From the NCBI RefSeq assembly GCF_014138435.1, contig NZ_JACJIM010000009.1, positions 62,001-126,000 on the forward strand: a stretch of 64,000 nt of DNA. Direction: 5' to 3'. The position numbers were made by a program, and so were the translations under genes. The DNA comes from Methylobacterium fujisawaense (GTDB lineage: Bacteria; Pseudomonadota; Alphaproteobacteria; Rhizobiales; Beijerinckiaceae). Below the pieces are notes generated by a model. The model ran no database searches and was not told the origin of the DNA. It was given only the letters and a program-made list of their open reading frames with translations. Shown one piece after another: positions 34,777 to 45,286 of the stretch; position 1 is the stretch's first letter, and every line of letters begins with the position of its first letter.

Positions 34777-36069
34777 TCAGTCGTCGGCGCCGGCGTAAAA
34801 ACTCTCCACGCCGATGCCCTCCTCCTGCATCAGCCGGGCGCGGGCGCGCAGCTTCTCGGTCTCGCTCTTGAGCTGGCCGCAGGCCGCCAGGATGTCCCGG
34901 CCCCGGGGCGTGCGCACCGGCGAGGCGTAGCCGGCGTTGAACACGATCTCGGAGAAGCGCTCGATCCGGTCCCAGTCGGAGCATTCGTAGCGGCTGCCCG
35001 GCCAGGGATTGAACGGGATCAGGTTGATCTTGGCCGGGATGCCCTTGAGCAGGCGGACCAGCTCCCGCGCGTCCGCGTCCGAATCGTTGACGCCCTTCAG
35101 CATCACGTACTCGAAGGTGATCCGGCGGGCGTTGCTCAGGCCCGGATAGGCCCGGCAGGCGGCGAGCAGCTCGGCGATCGGGTATTTCCGGTTGAGCGGC
35201 ACCAGCTCGTCGCGCAGGTCGTCGCGCACGGCGTGGAGCGAGATCGCCAGCATGGCGTTGGCCTGCTCGCCGAGGCGCGGGATCTGCGGCACGACCCCCG
35301 AGGTCGAGACCGTGATGCGCCGCCGGGACAGGCCGAGCCCCTCCTGGTCCGACATCACCCCCACCGCGTCCACCACGGCGTCGAGATTGTAGAGGGGCTC
35401 GCCCATGCCCATGAACACGATGTTGGTCACGAGCCGGCCGACCTCGCCGGAGCCGCCGGCGTCGCGGCTCGGCATCTGGCCGGGCCAGTCGCCGAGCTCG
35501 TCCCGGGCGGTGACGAGCTGCTGCACGATCTCGGCGGCCGAGAGGTTGCGCACGAGGCGCTGCGTGCCGGTGTGGCAGAACGAGCAGGTCAGGGTGCAGC
35601 CGACCTGGGAGGACACGCAGAGCGTGCCCCGGTCCGGGCCGGGAATGTAGACGCACTCGATCTCGGCGCCGCGATTGTGCTCCTGCCGGTTGGTCGGCGC
35701 CATGCGGAGCAGCCATTTGCGGGTGCCGTCCCGGGAGACCTGCCGGCTGGCCACCTCGGGCCGCTCCAGGGTGAAGTGCTCGGCGAGCTGCGCCTTCAAG
35801 GCCTTGCCGACATTGGTCATCTCGGCGAAGTCGGACGCTCCGCGGAAATTGACCCAGTGCCAGACCTGGCCGGCGCGCATCCGGCTCTCGCGCTCGGGCA
35901 CGCCCATGCCGACGAGCTGCGCCTTGAGGGCGTCGCGGGTCAGGCCGACCAGCGATGGGCGGCGGCCGGGCAGCGCCTCGGGGAGGAGATCGGGCGCCTT
36001 CTCGATCGCGGCATCGGCCGCGCGGGCGCTGTCGAGCGACGGCGTCGCCATGGCGTTCAAACAATCCAT
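34777..36069 (-). CDS. rlmN: 23S rRNA (adenine2503-C2)-methyltransferase RlmN
   Basis: 430 residues. Radical SAM enzyme that methylates A2503 of 23S rRNA and A37 of some tRNAs. The cluster motif CX3CX2C is GCTLTCSFCHTGTQRLVRN (about residue 154); the C-terminal methyl-carrying Cys is in SRYECSDWDRIERF (about 362). Family strings include NIVFMGMGEPLYNLD and FEYVMLKGVNDS. Start ATG 36069 or ATG 36051; neither has a clear ribosome-binding site. The N-terminal extension before RAGQVWHWVNFRG is longer than in E. coli. Confidence 0.95.
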   Translation of the reverse strand: MDCLNAMATPSLDSARAADAAIEKAPDLLPEALPGRRPSLVGLTRDALKAQLVGMGVPERESRMRAGQVWHWVNFRGASDFAEMTNVGKALKAQLAEHFTLERPEVASRQVSRDGTRKWLLRMAPTNRQEHNRGAEIECVYIPGPDRGTLCVSSQVGCTLTCSFCHTGTQRLVRNLSAAEIVQQLVTARDELGDWPGQMPSRDAGGSGEVGRLVTNIVFMGMGEPLYNLDAVVDAVGVMSDQEGLGLSRRRITVSTSGVVPQIPRLGEQANAMLAISLHAVRDDLRDELVPLNRKYPIAELLAACRAYPGLSNARRITFEYVMLKGVNDSDADARELVRLLKGIPAKINLIPFNPWPGSRYECSDWDRIERFSEIVFNAGYASPVRTPRGRDILAACGQLKSETEKLRARARLMQEEGIGVESFYAGADD

Positions 36070-36150
36070 ACGATTGGAAAGGGTCTGATATAGGCGATCG
36101 CGCCGGCGAATGCGAATGCGCGCTGGCGACGGCTGACCCCACGGAGAGCC

Positions 36151-36807
36151 ATGACGACCGACACGCAGGCCGGGCAGGCGATCTACAATCCGCGGACGCT
36201 GCAGATCTACGACCTCGTCGTGCTGCGCCTGTCGAACCCGCTGATCTGGCGCTGCCCCACGGCGCGGATCCTGGATCTCTACGACCGGCACGCGGGCTTG
36301 GCGCATTGCGACGTCGGGGTCGGGACCGGCTGGTATCTCGACCGGTGCCGCTTCCCAGCACCTGCGCCGCGCATCGGCCTGATGGACCTCAACGCCGACA
36401 GCCTCGCCTTCGCGGCCGACCGGATCGCGCGCTACCGGCCCGAGACCTACCGGGTCGACGTGCTCGGCGCCCCGGCCACCGGCATCGCGCCGTTCGACTC
36501 GATCGGGATGACCTACCTGCTCCACTGCCTGCCGGGCGACATCGCCGCCAAGGCGAAGGCCTTCGACACGGTGCGGCCGTGCCTGCGGGACGACGGGGTG
36601 GTGTTCGGCGCCACGATCCTGTCGGGGGGCGTCCCGACCACGGCTGCGGCGCGCGCGCTGATGCGAGTCTACAACCGAAAAGGGGTGTTCTCGAACGGCG
36701 CCGACACGCTGCCGGCCCTGCGCGCGGCCCTCGATCAGCGGTTCCGGTCGGTGGAGATCACGGTCGTCGGCTGCGTCGCCCTGTTCGTGGCGCGGGAGCC
36801 CCGCTGA
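36151..36807 (+). CDS. Class I SAM-dependent methyltransferase
   Basis: 218 residues. The SAM-binding loop is CDVGVGTGWYLDRC (about residue 51), followed by GLMDLNADSLAFAADRI and IGMTYLLHCLPGD, a single Rossmann methyltransferase domain of the Methyltransf type. The N-terminal helix YNPRTLQIYDLVVLRLSNPL is seen in small-molecule methyltransferases. Substrate unknown; the gene is divergent from rlmN and convergent with the glutaredoxin gene. Confidence 0.8.
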   Translation: MTTDTQAGQAIYNPRTLQIYDLVVLRLSNPLIWRCPTARILDLYDRHAGLAHCDVGVGTGWYLDRCRFPAPAPRIGLMDLNADSLAFAADRIARYRPETYRVDVLGAPATGIAPFDSIGMTYLLHCLPGDIAAKAKAFDTVRPCLRDDGVVFGATILSGGVPTTAAARALMRVYNRKGVFSNGADTLPALRAALDQRFRSVEITVVGCVALFVAREPR

Positions 36808-36830
36808 CCCGGCCACGGTCCGCGCACACG

Positions 36831-36853
36831 AAAAAGGGCGCCCGCAGGCGCCC
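36831..36853 (-). terminator. Rho-independent terminator of grxD
   Basis: Perfect 7-bp stem GGGCGCC/GGCGCCC (36836-36842 and 36847-36853) with loop CGCA; on the minus strand it is followed by TTTTT (36835-36831). It lies 27 bp after the glutaredoxin stop. Confidence 0.8.
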
Positions 36854-36879
36854 TGATCCGTTCGGCCAGTCCCAAAAAA

Positions 36880-37218
36880 TCAGGCGGCTGCGGTCTTCAC
36901 CGGCACACCCTTCTCGGCCAGGAAGGTCTGCAGCTCGCCCGACTGGAACATCTCGCGGGTGATGTCGCAGCCGCCGACGAACTCGCCCTTCACGTAGATC
37001 TGCGGGATGGTCGGCCAGTTCGAGAAGGCCTTGATGCCCTCGCGGATGCCCTGATCGGCCAGCACGTTCACGCCCTTGAACGGCACGCCGAGGTAGTTGA
37101 GGATCTGCACCACCTGTCCCGAGAAGCCGCATTGCGGCATCTGCGGCGTGCCCTTCATGAACACCACCACGTCCTGGGAGGCGATCTCGTTCTGGATGGT
37201 CGTGTTGGCGTCGGTCAT
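36880..37218 (-). CDS. grxD: Monothiol glutaredoxin, Grx4 family (CGFS)
   Basis: 112 residues. Active site CGFS at residues 30-33 (KGTPQMPQCGFSGQVVQIL), then WPTIPQIYVKGEFVGGCDI. CGFS glutaredoxins bind a [2Fe-2S] cluster as dimers or with BolA proteins and serve iron-sulfur transfer. A bolA gene lies 0.6 kb upstream on the same strand, a conserved pairing. Confidence 0.96.
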   Translation of the reverse strand: MTDANTTIQNEIASQDVVVFMKGTPQMPQCGFSGQVVQILNYLGVPFKGVNVLADQGIREGIKAFSNWPTIPQIYVKGEFVGGCDITREMFQSGELQTFLAEKGVPVKTAAA

Positions 37219-37264
37219 CGAGTTAGTCCTTGTTCGTCCTGTGACGGTTTATCGTGCAGCAAGC

Positions 37265-37768
37265 TTATAAGCTTGGCGTATGCTTCCTTGATTCCGCGAT
37301 TTGCAGCAGTATCGCGTCCATATCAAAGCGTGCCGAAAGAAGCTCGTCCGGATCAACCGGACAGCTATCCGGCAGGTTGGGCAGAAGGCCATCACCGTAT
37401 GGCGTAAGACCCAAGTTGGCGGTTTCGCGTGCGGATTTCCAGATCCGGTCCCAATCCAAACGCTGCCGCATCGATCGCTCGAACCTGTTGCGCGCGGCGA
37501 TTTGGAACGTCAGCGTCTCCTCACGCCAGGGGCGGGTGACGGGCAGATCCGGCGCCGATAGGCGCTTCAGCATATGGGCGAGAGCCTGGACCAGCAAACC
37601 CTCAACGGCTCGAAGTTGAGACCGTCCTACGCTCTCGATCTCCTCGGCGACATTCTCCCAGTCGACCGCATTCGACAGGTCGCTGCGGGCTCCGAGCGCG
37701 CGCAGAGCCGCAACCTGCTCCTCGGCCCAGGTCACGATGTCGTCATCGTAGAGACTCGGTCGATCCAT
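37265..37768 (-). CDS. DUF29 family protein
   Basis: 167 residues. Contains the DUF29 pattern YDDDIVTWAEEQVAALR, WENVAEEIESVGRSQLRAVE and the later RPWREETLTFQIAARNRFER. Function unknown; the family is common in cyanobacteria and alphaproteobacteria, often in several copies. It lies between bolA and grxD, 46 bp from grxD and 23 bp from bolA, so all three may be one transcript. Somewhat less GC-rich than neighbours at its 3' end. Confidence 0.85.
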   Translation of the reverse strand: MDRPSLYDDDIVTWAEEQVAALRALGARSDLSNAVDWENVAEEIESVGRSQLRAVEGLLVQALAHMLKRLSAPDLPVTRPWREETLTFQIAARNRFERSMRQRLDWDRIWKSARETANLGLTPYGDGLLPNLPDSCPVDPDELLSARFDMDAILLQIAESRKHTPSL

Positions 37769-37791
37769 CGGGAGAGCTACCGCGAGAACGC

Positions 37792-38028
37792 CTAATCCTG
37801 CGGGACACCCGTGGTCAGCGCAAGGGCGTGGAGGACGCCGCCCATCCGGCCCTGAAGGGCGCCGTAGACCATCTGGTGCTGCGCCACCCGTGTCTTGCCC
37901 TTGAAGGCCGCCGACAGGACGGTGGCGGCGTAGTGGTCGCCATCGCCCGCGAGGTCGCGGATCTCCACCTGCGCGTCCGGCAACGCTTCGCGGATCATGC
38001 GCTCGATCTCGCCCGCATCCATCGGCAT
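37792..38028 (-). CDS. bolA: BolA-family protein
   Basis: 78 residues, the length of a short BolA. Core EIRDLAGDGDHYAATVLSAA and RVAQHQMVYGALQGRMGGVL, with the conserved His of the HQ(M/R)VY helix that can bind a glutaredoxin cluster. Preceded by AGGAG seven bases before ATG 38028. Sits between purL and the DUF29/grxD genes; a BolA-Grx4 complex in iron-sulfur handling is the likely role. Confidence 0.92.
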   Translation of the reverse strand: MPMDAGEIERMIREALPDAQVEIRDLAGDGDHYAATVLSAAFKGKTRVAQHQMVYGALQGRMGGVLHALALTTGVPQD

Positions 38029-38054
38029 CGGCAAACTCCTGGGCGTAAGGGGGT

Positions 38055-40280
<2,226 letters not shown>

Positions 40281-40435
40281 GGGGCAGCCTCGACGAGGGC
40301 GGTCCGGGAACCCCGACAGGACCCCCGACCCGATAAGCGACCCGAACCGGGCAGCGTGCGGCGACGGTGACGGATTAGTGCGTTCTCCCACCGCGTTGCA
40401 ATACGCCGTCTGACGCCACCGTGGATGAAGCCCGG

Positions 40436-42277
40436 TCACGCGGCCGGCGGATGGGCCAGGAAATCGGCGATCGCCGCCACGAACTTGTCGCCGTAGGCCT
40501 CGCGCTTGCGCTCGCCGACCCCGTGGACCGTGCGCAGAGCCCAGAGGTCGACGGGCTTCTGGCGGGCCATCTCGATCAGCGTTCGATCGGGGAAGACCAT
40601 GAAGGCCGCGATGCCCTCGGCCCGGGCCAGCGTGGCGCGCAGGCCGCGCAGGTGCTGGAACAGCGCCTCGTCGGCCTCCGAGAGGGCGATCTCGCCGTCC
40701 TCGCGGGATGCAGGCCGGCGTCGCTCGCGGGATTCGGCCTTCGGCTCCGGATCCGGGCGGAGCTGGACCGGCTCCCGGCCGAACAGGATCGCCTCGCCCT
40801 TCTCGGTCATGGACAGGCCGCCGAAGCCGTCGGCGTTCTCGGCGATCGCTCCGGCCGCGAAGAGCTGGCGCAAGATCGCCCGCCACGCGGCCACCGGCTT
40901 GTCGGCGCCGACCCCGAAGGTCTTGAGGCTCGCGTGGCCGTTGCGGCGGATCTGCTCGCTCTCCTTCCCGTGGACCACGTCGCAGATATAGGCCGCGCCG
41001 AAGCGCTGGCCGGTGCGCACGACGGCCGAGAGGATCTTCTGCGCCGAGACCGTCCCGTCCACGAGGGTGACGCCGCCGCGGCACAGGTCGCAGCGGCCGC
41101 AAGGGCCGCTCGCCTCGCCGAAATAGGCGAGCAGCGACTGGCGGCGGCAGGTGGCGCCCTCGCACAGGGTGATCATCGCCTCGAGCTTGCGCCGCTCGAC
41201 CCGGCGGCGCTCGTCGGAGATCTCCTTCTCGTCGATCTGGCGGCGGCGCAGCGCCATGTCGTCGAGGCCGTAGAGGGTCAGCGTGTCGGCGGGCAGCCCG
41301 TCGCGGCCGGCGCGGCCGATCTCCTGGTAGTAGCCCTCGACGTTGTTGGGCATGTCGGCGTGGCAGACGAAGCGCACGTCGGGCTTGTTGATGCCCATGC
41401 CGAAGGCGATGGTGGCGGTCATCACCACCCCGTCCTCCTGCAGGAACCGGTCCTGGTTGCGCATGCGCGTGCCCTGGTCGAGGCCGGCATGGTAGGGCAG
41501 GGCGTCGAACCCGTCCTTCTTGAGGGTCTCGGCCAGTTGCTCGACGCGCTTGCGCGAGGAGCAGTAGATGATCCCGCTCTCCGCCCGCCGGTGCTTCAGG
41601 AACCGCTCGATCTGCCGGGCCGGGTTGTCCTTGGGCTGGAAGGTCAGCCGGATGTTCGGCCGGTCGAAGGAGTGGACGAAGATCTTCGGGGGCCGGTCCT
41701 GCGGGAACAGCCGCTCGGCGATCTCCGCGCGGGTCGCGGCATCGGCGGTGGCGGTGAGCGCCAGGGTCTGGATGTTGCCCAGCGCCACCCGGGCCCGGGC
41801 GATCTCCCGGTACTCGGGCCGGAAATCGTGGCCCCATTGCGAGACGCAATGCGCCTCGTCCACCGCGAGCCGCCGGACCCCGGCCCCGCGCAGGGCTTCG
41901 ATGCAGCCCTCCATCAGCAGGCGCTCGGGGGACACGAACAGGAGACGGAGGTCGCCCGAGCGCAGGGACCGCCAGGTCTCGCGGGACTCCGTCTCCGCCA
42001 CCGTCGAGTTGAGGGTGGCGGCCTCGATGCCGACGCTCTTCATCTGCTGCACCTGATCGTGCATCAGCGCGATCAGCGGCGAGACCACGACGGTCAGACC
42101 GGGCTCGACCAGGGCGGGGAGCTGGTAGGTCATCGACTTGCCGGAGCCGGTGGGCATCACGGCGAACACGTCGGCGCCGTCCAGCACCGCGCCGATCACC
42201 TCGTCCTGCCCGGGCCGGAAATCCTCGTAGCCGAAGGTCTTCTTGAGCGCGGCGCGGGCCTCGTCGAGGCGGGTCAT
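40436..42277 (-). CDS. recQ: ATP-dependent DNA helicase RecQ
   Basis: 613 residues, similar to E. coli RecQ (609). Motif I MPTGSGKSMTYQLPAL (about residue 40), DEAH box VDEAHCVSQWGHDFRPEY (about 140), motif VI QEIGRAGRDGLPA, a zinc site CEGATCRRQSLLAYFGEASG then CGRCDLC (about 370-400), a winged helix and a C-terminal HRDC domain (TLIEMARQKPVDLWALRTVH). Unwinds DNA 3' to 5' in recombination repair. Confidence 0.96.
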   Translation of the reverse strand: MTRLDEARAALKKTFGYEDFRPGQDEVIGAVLDGADVFAVMPTGSGKSMTYQLPALVEPGLTVVVSPLIALMHDQVQQMKSVGIEAATLNSTVAETESRETWRSLRSGDLRLLFVSPERLLMEGCIEALRGAGVRRLAVDEAHCVSQWGHDFRPEYREIARARVALGNIQTLALTATADAATRAEIAERLFPQDRPPKIFVHSFDRPNIRLTFQPKDNPARQIERFLKHRRAESGIIYCSSRKRVEQLAETLKKDGFDALPYHAGLDQGTRMRNQDRFLQEDGVVMTATIAFGMGINKPDVRFVCHADMPNNVEGYYQEIGRAGRDGLPADTLTLYGLDDMALRRRQIDEKEISDERRRVERRKLEAMITLCEGATCRRQSLLAYFGEASGPCGRCDLCRGGVTLVDGTVSAQKILSAVVRTGQRFGAAYICDVVHGKESEQIRRNGHASLKTFGVGADKPVAAWRAILRQLFAAGAIAENADGFGGLSMTEKGEAILFGREPVQLRPDPEPKAESRERRRPASREDGEIALSEADEALFQHLRGLRATLARAEGIAAFMVFPDRTLIEMARQKPVDLWALRTVHGVGERKREAYGDKFVAAIADFLAHPPAA

Positions 42278-42320
42278 CGGGATCCTTGATCGGGGTTCTG
42301 GCCGCCCTTGCGGCAGGGGT

Positions 42321-42350
42321 GTGTAGACACTGGCCTCCGTGCGTCTACAC
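42321..42350. promoter_or_regulatory. Inverted repeat, putative VapB(C) operator
   Basis: GTGTAGAC (42321-42328) and GTCTACAC (42343-42350) are perfect 8-bp inverted arms separated by 14 bp, ending 10 bp before the vapB ATG. Toxin-antitoxin operons of this type are repressed by the antitoxin or complex binding such repeats. Confidence 0.6.
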
Positions 42351-42360
42351 GGGGGCTGCC

Positions 42361-42600
42361 ATGCCGCTCAACATCCGCAGCGAAGAGGTGAATCAGCGCG
42401 CCGAGAAGCTGGCATCGCGGACGGGCGTGAGCAAGACCGAGGCGGTGCGACCCGCGCTCAAGAACGGACTGGCGCGGCAGAACGCGGAGCGCGAGACTTT
42501 CCTGGAGCCGGTCAAGCCGATCCAGGACAGGTTGGCATCCAACCCGTCGACGGGCCTCAAGGCGGATGAGGCCTTCTACGACAGCCTGAACGACGCGTGA
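42361..42600 (+). CDS. vapB: VapB-type antitoxin (PSK transcription-factor family)
   Basis: 79 residues. MPLNIRSEEVNQRAEKLASR followed by TGVSKTEAVRPALKNGL is the ribbon-helix-helix-like DNA-binding part of the Rv0623/PSK family; the C-terminal tail (TGLKADEAFYDSLND) would wrap the toxin. It is followed by the PIN-domain toxin with a 1-base overlap (TGATG). Probably represses its own operon through the inverted repeat at 42321-42350. Confidence 0.87.
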   Translation: MPLNIRSEEVNQRAEKLASRTGVSKTEAVRPALKNGLARQNAERETFLEPVKPIQDRLASNPSTGLKADEAFYDSLNDA

Positions 42601-43001
42601 TGTTCGTCGACGCGTCCGCCAGCATGGCGATCGTCGCCGGCGAGCCGGGACATTCTGCGCTGATGGATCGGTTGCGCGACAGTCCCGTGCGGCTCACGAG
42701 CGGCGTTGCCGTGTATGAGGCGGTGCTCGCCATCACCCGGCTCCAGGCCGTCCCGCCCGAAGTCGCCGAAGAGATCGTGGACGATTTTCTGGCCGCCACA
42801 GGCGTCACGCGGGTCCCGATCGCCGAAGCGGAGACGCGCCTCGCCCTCGCGGCCCACGCCCGCCACGGCAAGGGCCGCCACCCGGCGCGCCTGAATCTCG
42901 GCGACTGCTTCGCCTGTGCCTGCGCGCGGATGCACGGCGTGCCGCTGCTCTACGTCGGCGACGCCTTTCCGCAGACCGACATCCGCTCCGCCCTGGCCTG
43001 A
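42600..43001 (+). CDS. vapC: VapC-type PIN-domain ribonuclease toxin
   Basis: 133 residues. The PIN acidic residues are in place: Asp4 in MFVDASASMAIVAGEPG, Glu in AVYEAVLAITRL, Asp in LNLGDCFACACA and the last Asp in LLYVGDAFPQTDI. VapC toxins cut specific RNAs when the antitoxin is lost. ATG 42600 shares a base with the vapB stop; a GTG at 42597 is an alternative. The stop lies 4 bp from that of the convergent denD. Confidence 0.88.
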   Translation: MFVDASASMAIVAGEPGHSALMDRLRDSPVRLTSGVAVYEAVLAITRLQAVPPEVAEEIVDDFLAATGVTRVPIAEAETRLALAAHARHGKGRHPARLNLGDCFACACARMHGVPLLYVGDAFPQTDIRSALA

Positions 43002-43005
43002 CGCC

Positions 43006-43983
43006 TCAGCCGCCGTGGAACTCGGCCACGTGCTGGGCCACGATCGCGTCGAAGGATTCATCCGCCCGGAAGCCCAGAGCCAGGGCCGCCTCCGGCTCGA
43101 AGGCCTCCGGCCAGGAGCCGACGATCCGCGCGATGGTCGCGTCCGGCGCGCGCCGGATCAGCGCCACGGCCTTGTCGCCCGCCGCGCGGCGCAGGGCCTC
43201 GATCTCCTCGGCGACCGTGGCGGAGACGCCCGGCATGGTCAGGCTGATCCGGGGCCCGATCGCCGCGAGGTCGAGCCCGGCGGCGTGGACGAGGAAGCCG
43301 ACCGCCGCGGCGGGGCTGGCGAACCAGTGCCGCACCGTGTCGGGCACCGGCAGGATCGCCTCCTGGCCGGCCAGCGGCTCGCGGATGATGCCGGAGAAGA
43401 AGCCCGAGGCAGCCTTGTTGGGCTTGCCCGGCCGCACGCAGATGGTCGGCAGGCGCAGACCGATCCCGTCGAGGAAGCCGCGGCGCGCGTAGTCGGCGAG
43501 CATCAGCTCGCCCATGGCCTTCTGCACCCCGTACGAGGAGGCTGGGCGCAGGATGTGGTCGTCCGGGATCACCTTGGGGAAGGGCGGCCCGAACACCGCG
43601 AGGGAGGAGGTGAAGACGAGCTTCGGACGGTAGCCGTCCGCCGCGTTGGCCGCCCGGATCGCGTCGAGGAGCAGGCGGGTGCCGTCGAGATTGACCCGAT
43701 AGCCGAGTTCCAGGTTGGCCTCGGCCTCGCCGGAGACCACCGCGGCGAGGTGGAAGATCACCCCCGGCCGCCCGGCGATGGCGGCCTCGGCGGCACCCGG
43801 GGCCGTCAGGTCGGCGGCCTCGGCCCGCACCGGGCCGGAGAAGCCTTCCGGCGCCGCGGGCGGAACCACGTCGAGCAGGGTGAGGGCGCTGAGCGTCTGC
43901 CCGCCGACCTGGCCGTCCTTCACCAGGGCGTCCACGAGGCGGCGGCCGATCATGCCGGCGGCACCGAGAATCAGGGCGTGCAT
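43006..43983 (-). CDS. denD: D-erythronate dehydrogenase (DenD-like SDR)
   Basis: 325 residues. Extended short-chain dehydrogenase: Rossmann loop LGAAGMIGRRLVDAL at the N-terminus, VIFHLAAVVSGEAEANLELG, and the catalytic SSYGVQKAMGELML. Sequence style and neighbours match DenD, which oxidises D-erythronate to 2-oxo-tetronate in four-carbon sugar-acid catabolism. It is the last gene of the minus-strand cluster, 28 bp after otnK. Reading as a generic nucleotide-sugar epimerase is excluded mainly by context. Confidence 0.85.
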   Translation of the reverse strand: MHALILGAAGMIGRRLVDALVKDGQVGGQTLSALTLLDVVPPAAPEGFSGPVRAEAADLTAPGAAEAAIAGRPGVIFHLAAVVSGEAEANLELGYRVNLDGTRLLLDAIRAANAADGYRPKLVFTSSLAVFGPPFPKVIPDDHILRPASSYGVQKAMGELMLADYARRGFLDGIGLRLPTICVRPGKPNKAASGFFSGIIREPLAGQEAILPVPDTVRHWFASPAAAVGFLVHAAGLDLAAIGPRISLTMPGVSATVAEEIEALRRAAGDKAVALIRRAPDATIARIVGSWPEAFEPEAALALGFRADESFDAIVAQHVAEFHGG

Positions 43984-44011
43984 GGGAAACCTCTCGTCGG
44001 AGTATGCGGCC

Positions 44012-45286
44012 TCAGGCCATCATGTCGAGGGCGCGGCCGAAGAAGTCCGGGCCGCCGAAATTGCCGGATTTGAGGGCGAGCAGCATCGGCTCCGGTCGCC
44101 CTGCGGTCCGCAGCACCGGCACGCCCGCGGCGATCTCCGGCCCGAGCAGGAAGGCGGTGAGGCCCAGCCGGTCGACCACCGACCCCGAGGTTTCGCCGCC
44201 GGCGACCACGAGCCGGCGCACGCCGCGGGCGACGAGGCCCTCGGCGATGGCGGCCAGCGCCGCCTCGATGGCGTGGCCGGCCGCGTCGACCCCGTGTTCG
44301 GCCTGGAGGGCGCGCACCGCCTCGGGGGGCGCCGAGGACGCGATCAGCACCGGGCCTGCGGCGAGCCGTTCCGCCGCGAAGGCCAGGGCCTCGGCCACCA
44401 CGTCGGCGCCGGCGAGCAGCCGGGCCGGGTCGAGGCGCATCACCGGCATGATCTTCTCCGCTGCGGCGACCTGCTGGAGGGTCGCCTGCGAGCAGCTGCC
44501 GGCGAGGCAGGCAGCGGCCCCGCCCACCGGCTCGCCCACGGCGGCCCCGGCGGCATCCTGCGTGCCGCGCCCGTCGGCCACCAGCGCCCGGGCGAGCCCG
44601 AGCCCGAGGCCGGACGCCCCCACGGAGAATTTCTCGGCGATGATCGCCCGCCCGAGGGTTTCGAGGTCGCTGTCGAAGATCGCGTCCGCGATGGCGGCGC
44701 CCTTGCCCTCGGCCGCCAGGGCCTGGAGGCGGGCCGCCACGGCCTCCGCACCCCGGGCCACCGTGGCGGTGTCGATCAATCCGACCGGGCTGGCGCTCTG
44801 GCGCCCCAGCACGCGCACGAGGTTGGCGTCGCGCATGGGGTTGAGCGGATGGTCCTTCAGAGGACTCTCGTTCAGCGGCACGGATCCGACGAACAGGTTG
44901 CCCTGGTAGACGCTGCGCCCGGTCTCCGGGAACGCCGGGGTCACGAGCGCGATGGCCGCGCCGGCCTCGGCCCGCAGGGCGTCCATCACCGGGCCGATAT
45001 TGCCCGCATCCGTCGAATCGAAGGTCGAGCAGACCTTGAACATCACGTGGGCCGCGCCCCGGGCCCGCAGCCAGGCTTCCGCCTCGCGGGAGCGGGCCAC
45101 GGCCTGGCCGGCCGGGATCGAGCGGCTTTTCAGCGCCACCACCACCGCGTCGGCCTCCGGCAGGGCGCGGCCCTCCTCAGGCACCCCGATGGTCTGGATC
45201 GTGCGCAGGCCCGCCTTGGTCAGGGTGTTGGCGAGGTCCGAGGCGCCCGTATAGTCGTCGGCGACGCATCCCAGCGCGAGGCTCAT
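44012..45286 (-). CDS. otnK: 3-oxo-tetronate kinase (DUF1537 family)
   Basis: 424 residues. Both halves of the DUF1537 kinase are visible: N-terminal GCVADDYTGASDLANTLTKA and C-terminal RRLVVAGGETSGSVVDRLGL with KSGNFGG near the end. Phosphorylates 3-oxo-tetronate to the 4-phosphate. Its ATG overlaps the otnI stop (ATGA), so the two are translationally coupled. Confidence 0.93.
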   Translation of the reverse strand: MSLALGCVADDYTGASDLANTLTKAGLRTIQTIGVPEEGRALPEADAVVVALKSRSIPAGQAVARSREAEAWLRARGAAHVMFKVCSTFDSTDAGNIGPVMDALRAEAGAAIALVTPAFPETGRSVYQGNLFVGSVPLNESPLKDHPLNPMRDANLVRVLGRQSASPVGLIDTATVARGAEAVAARLQALAAEGKGAAIADAIFDSDLETLGRAIIAEKFSVGASGLGLGLARALVADGRGTQDAAGAAVGEPVGGAAACLAGSCSQATLQQVAAAEKIMPVMRLDPARLLAGADVVAEALAFAAERLAAGPVLIASSAPPEAVRALQAEHGVDAAGHAIEAALAAIAEGLVARGVRRLVVAGGETSGSVVDRLGLTAFLLGPEIAAGVPVLRTAGRPEPMLLALKSGNFGGPDFFGRALDMMA

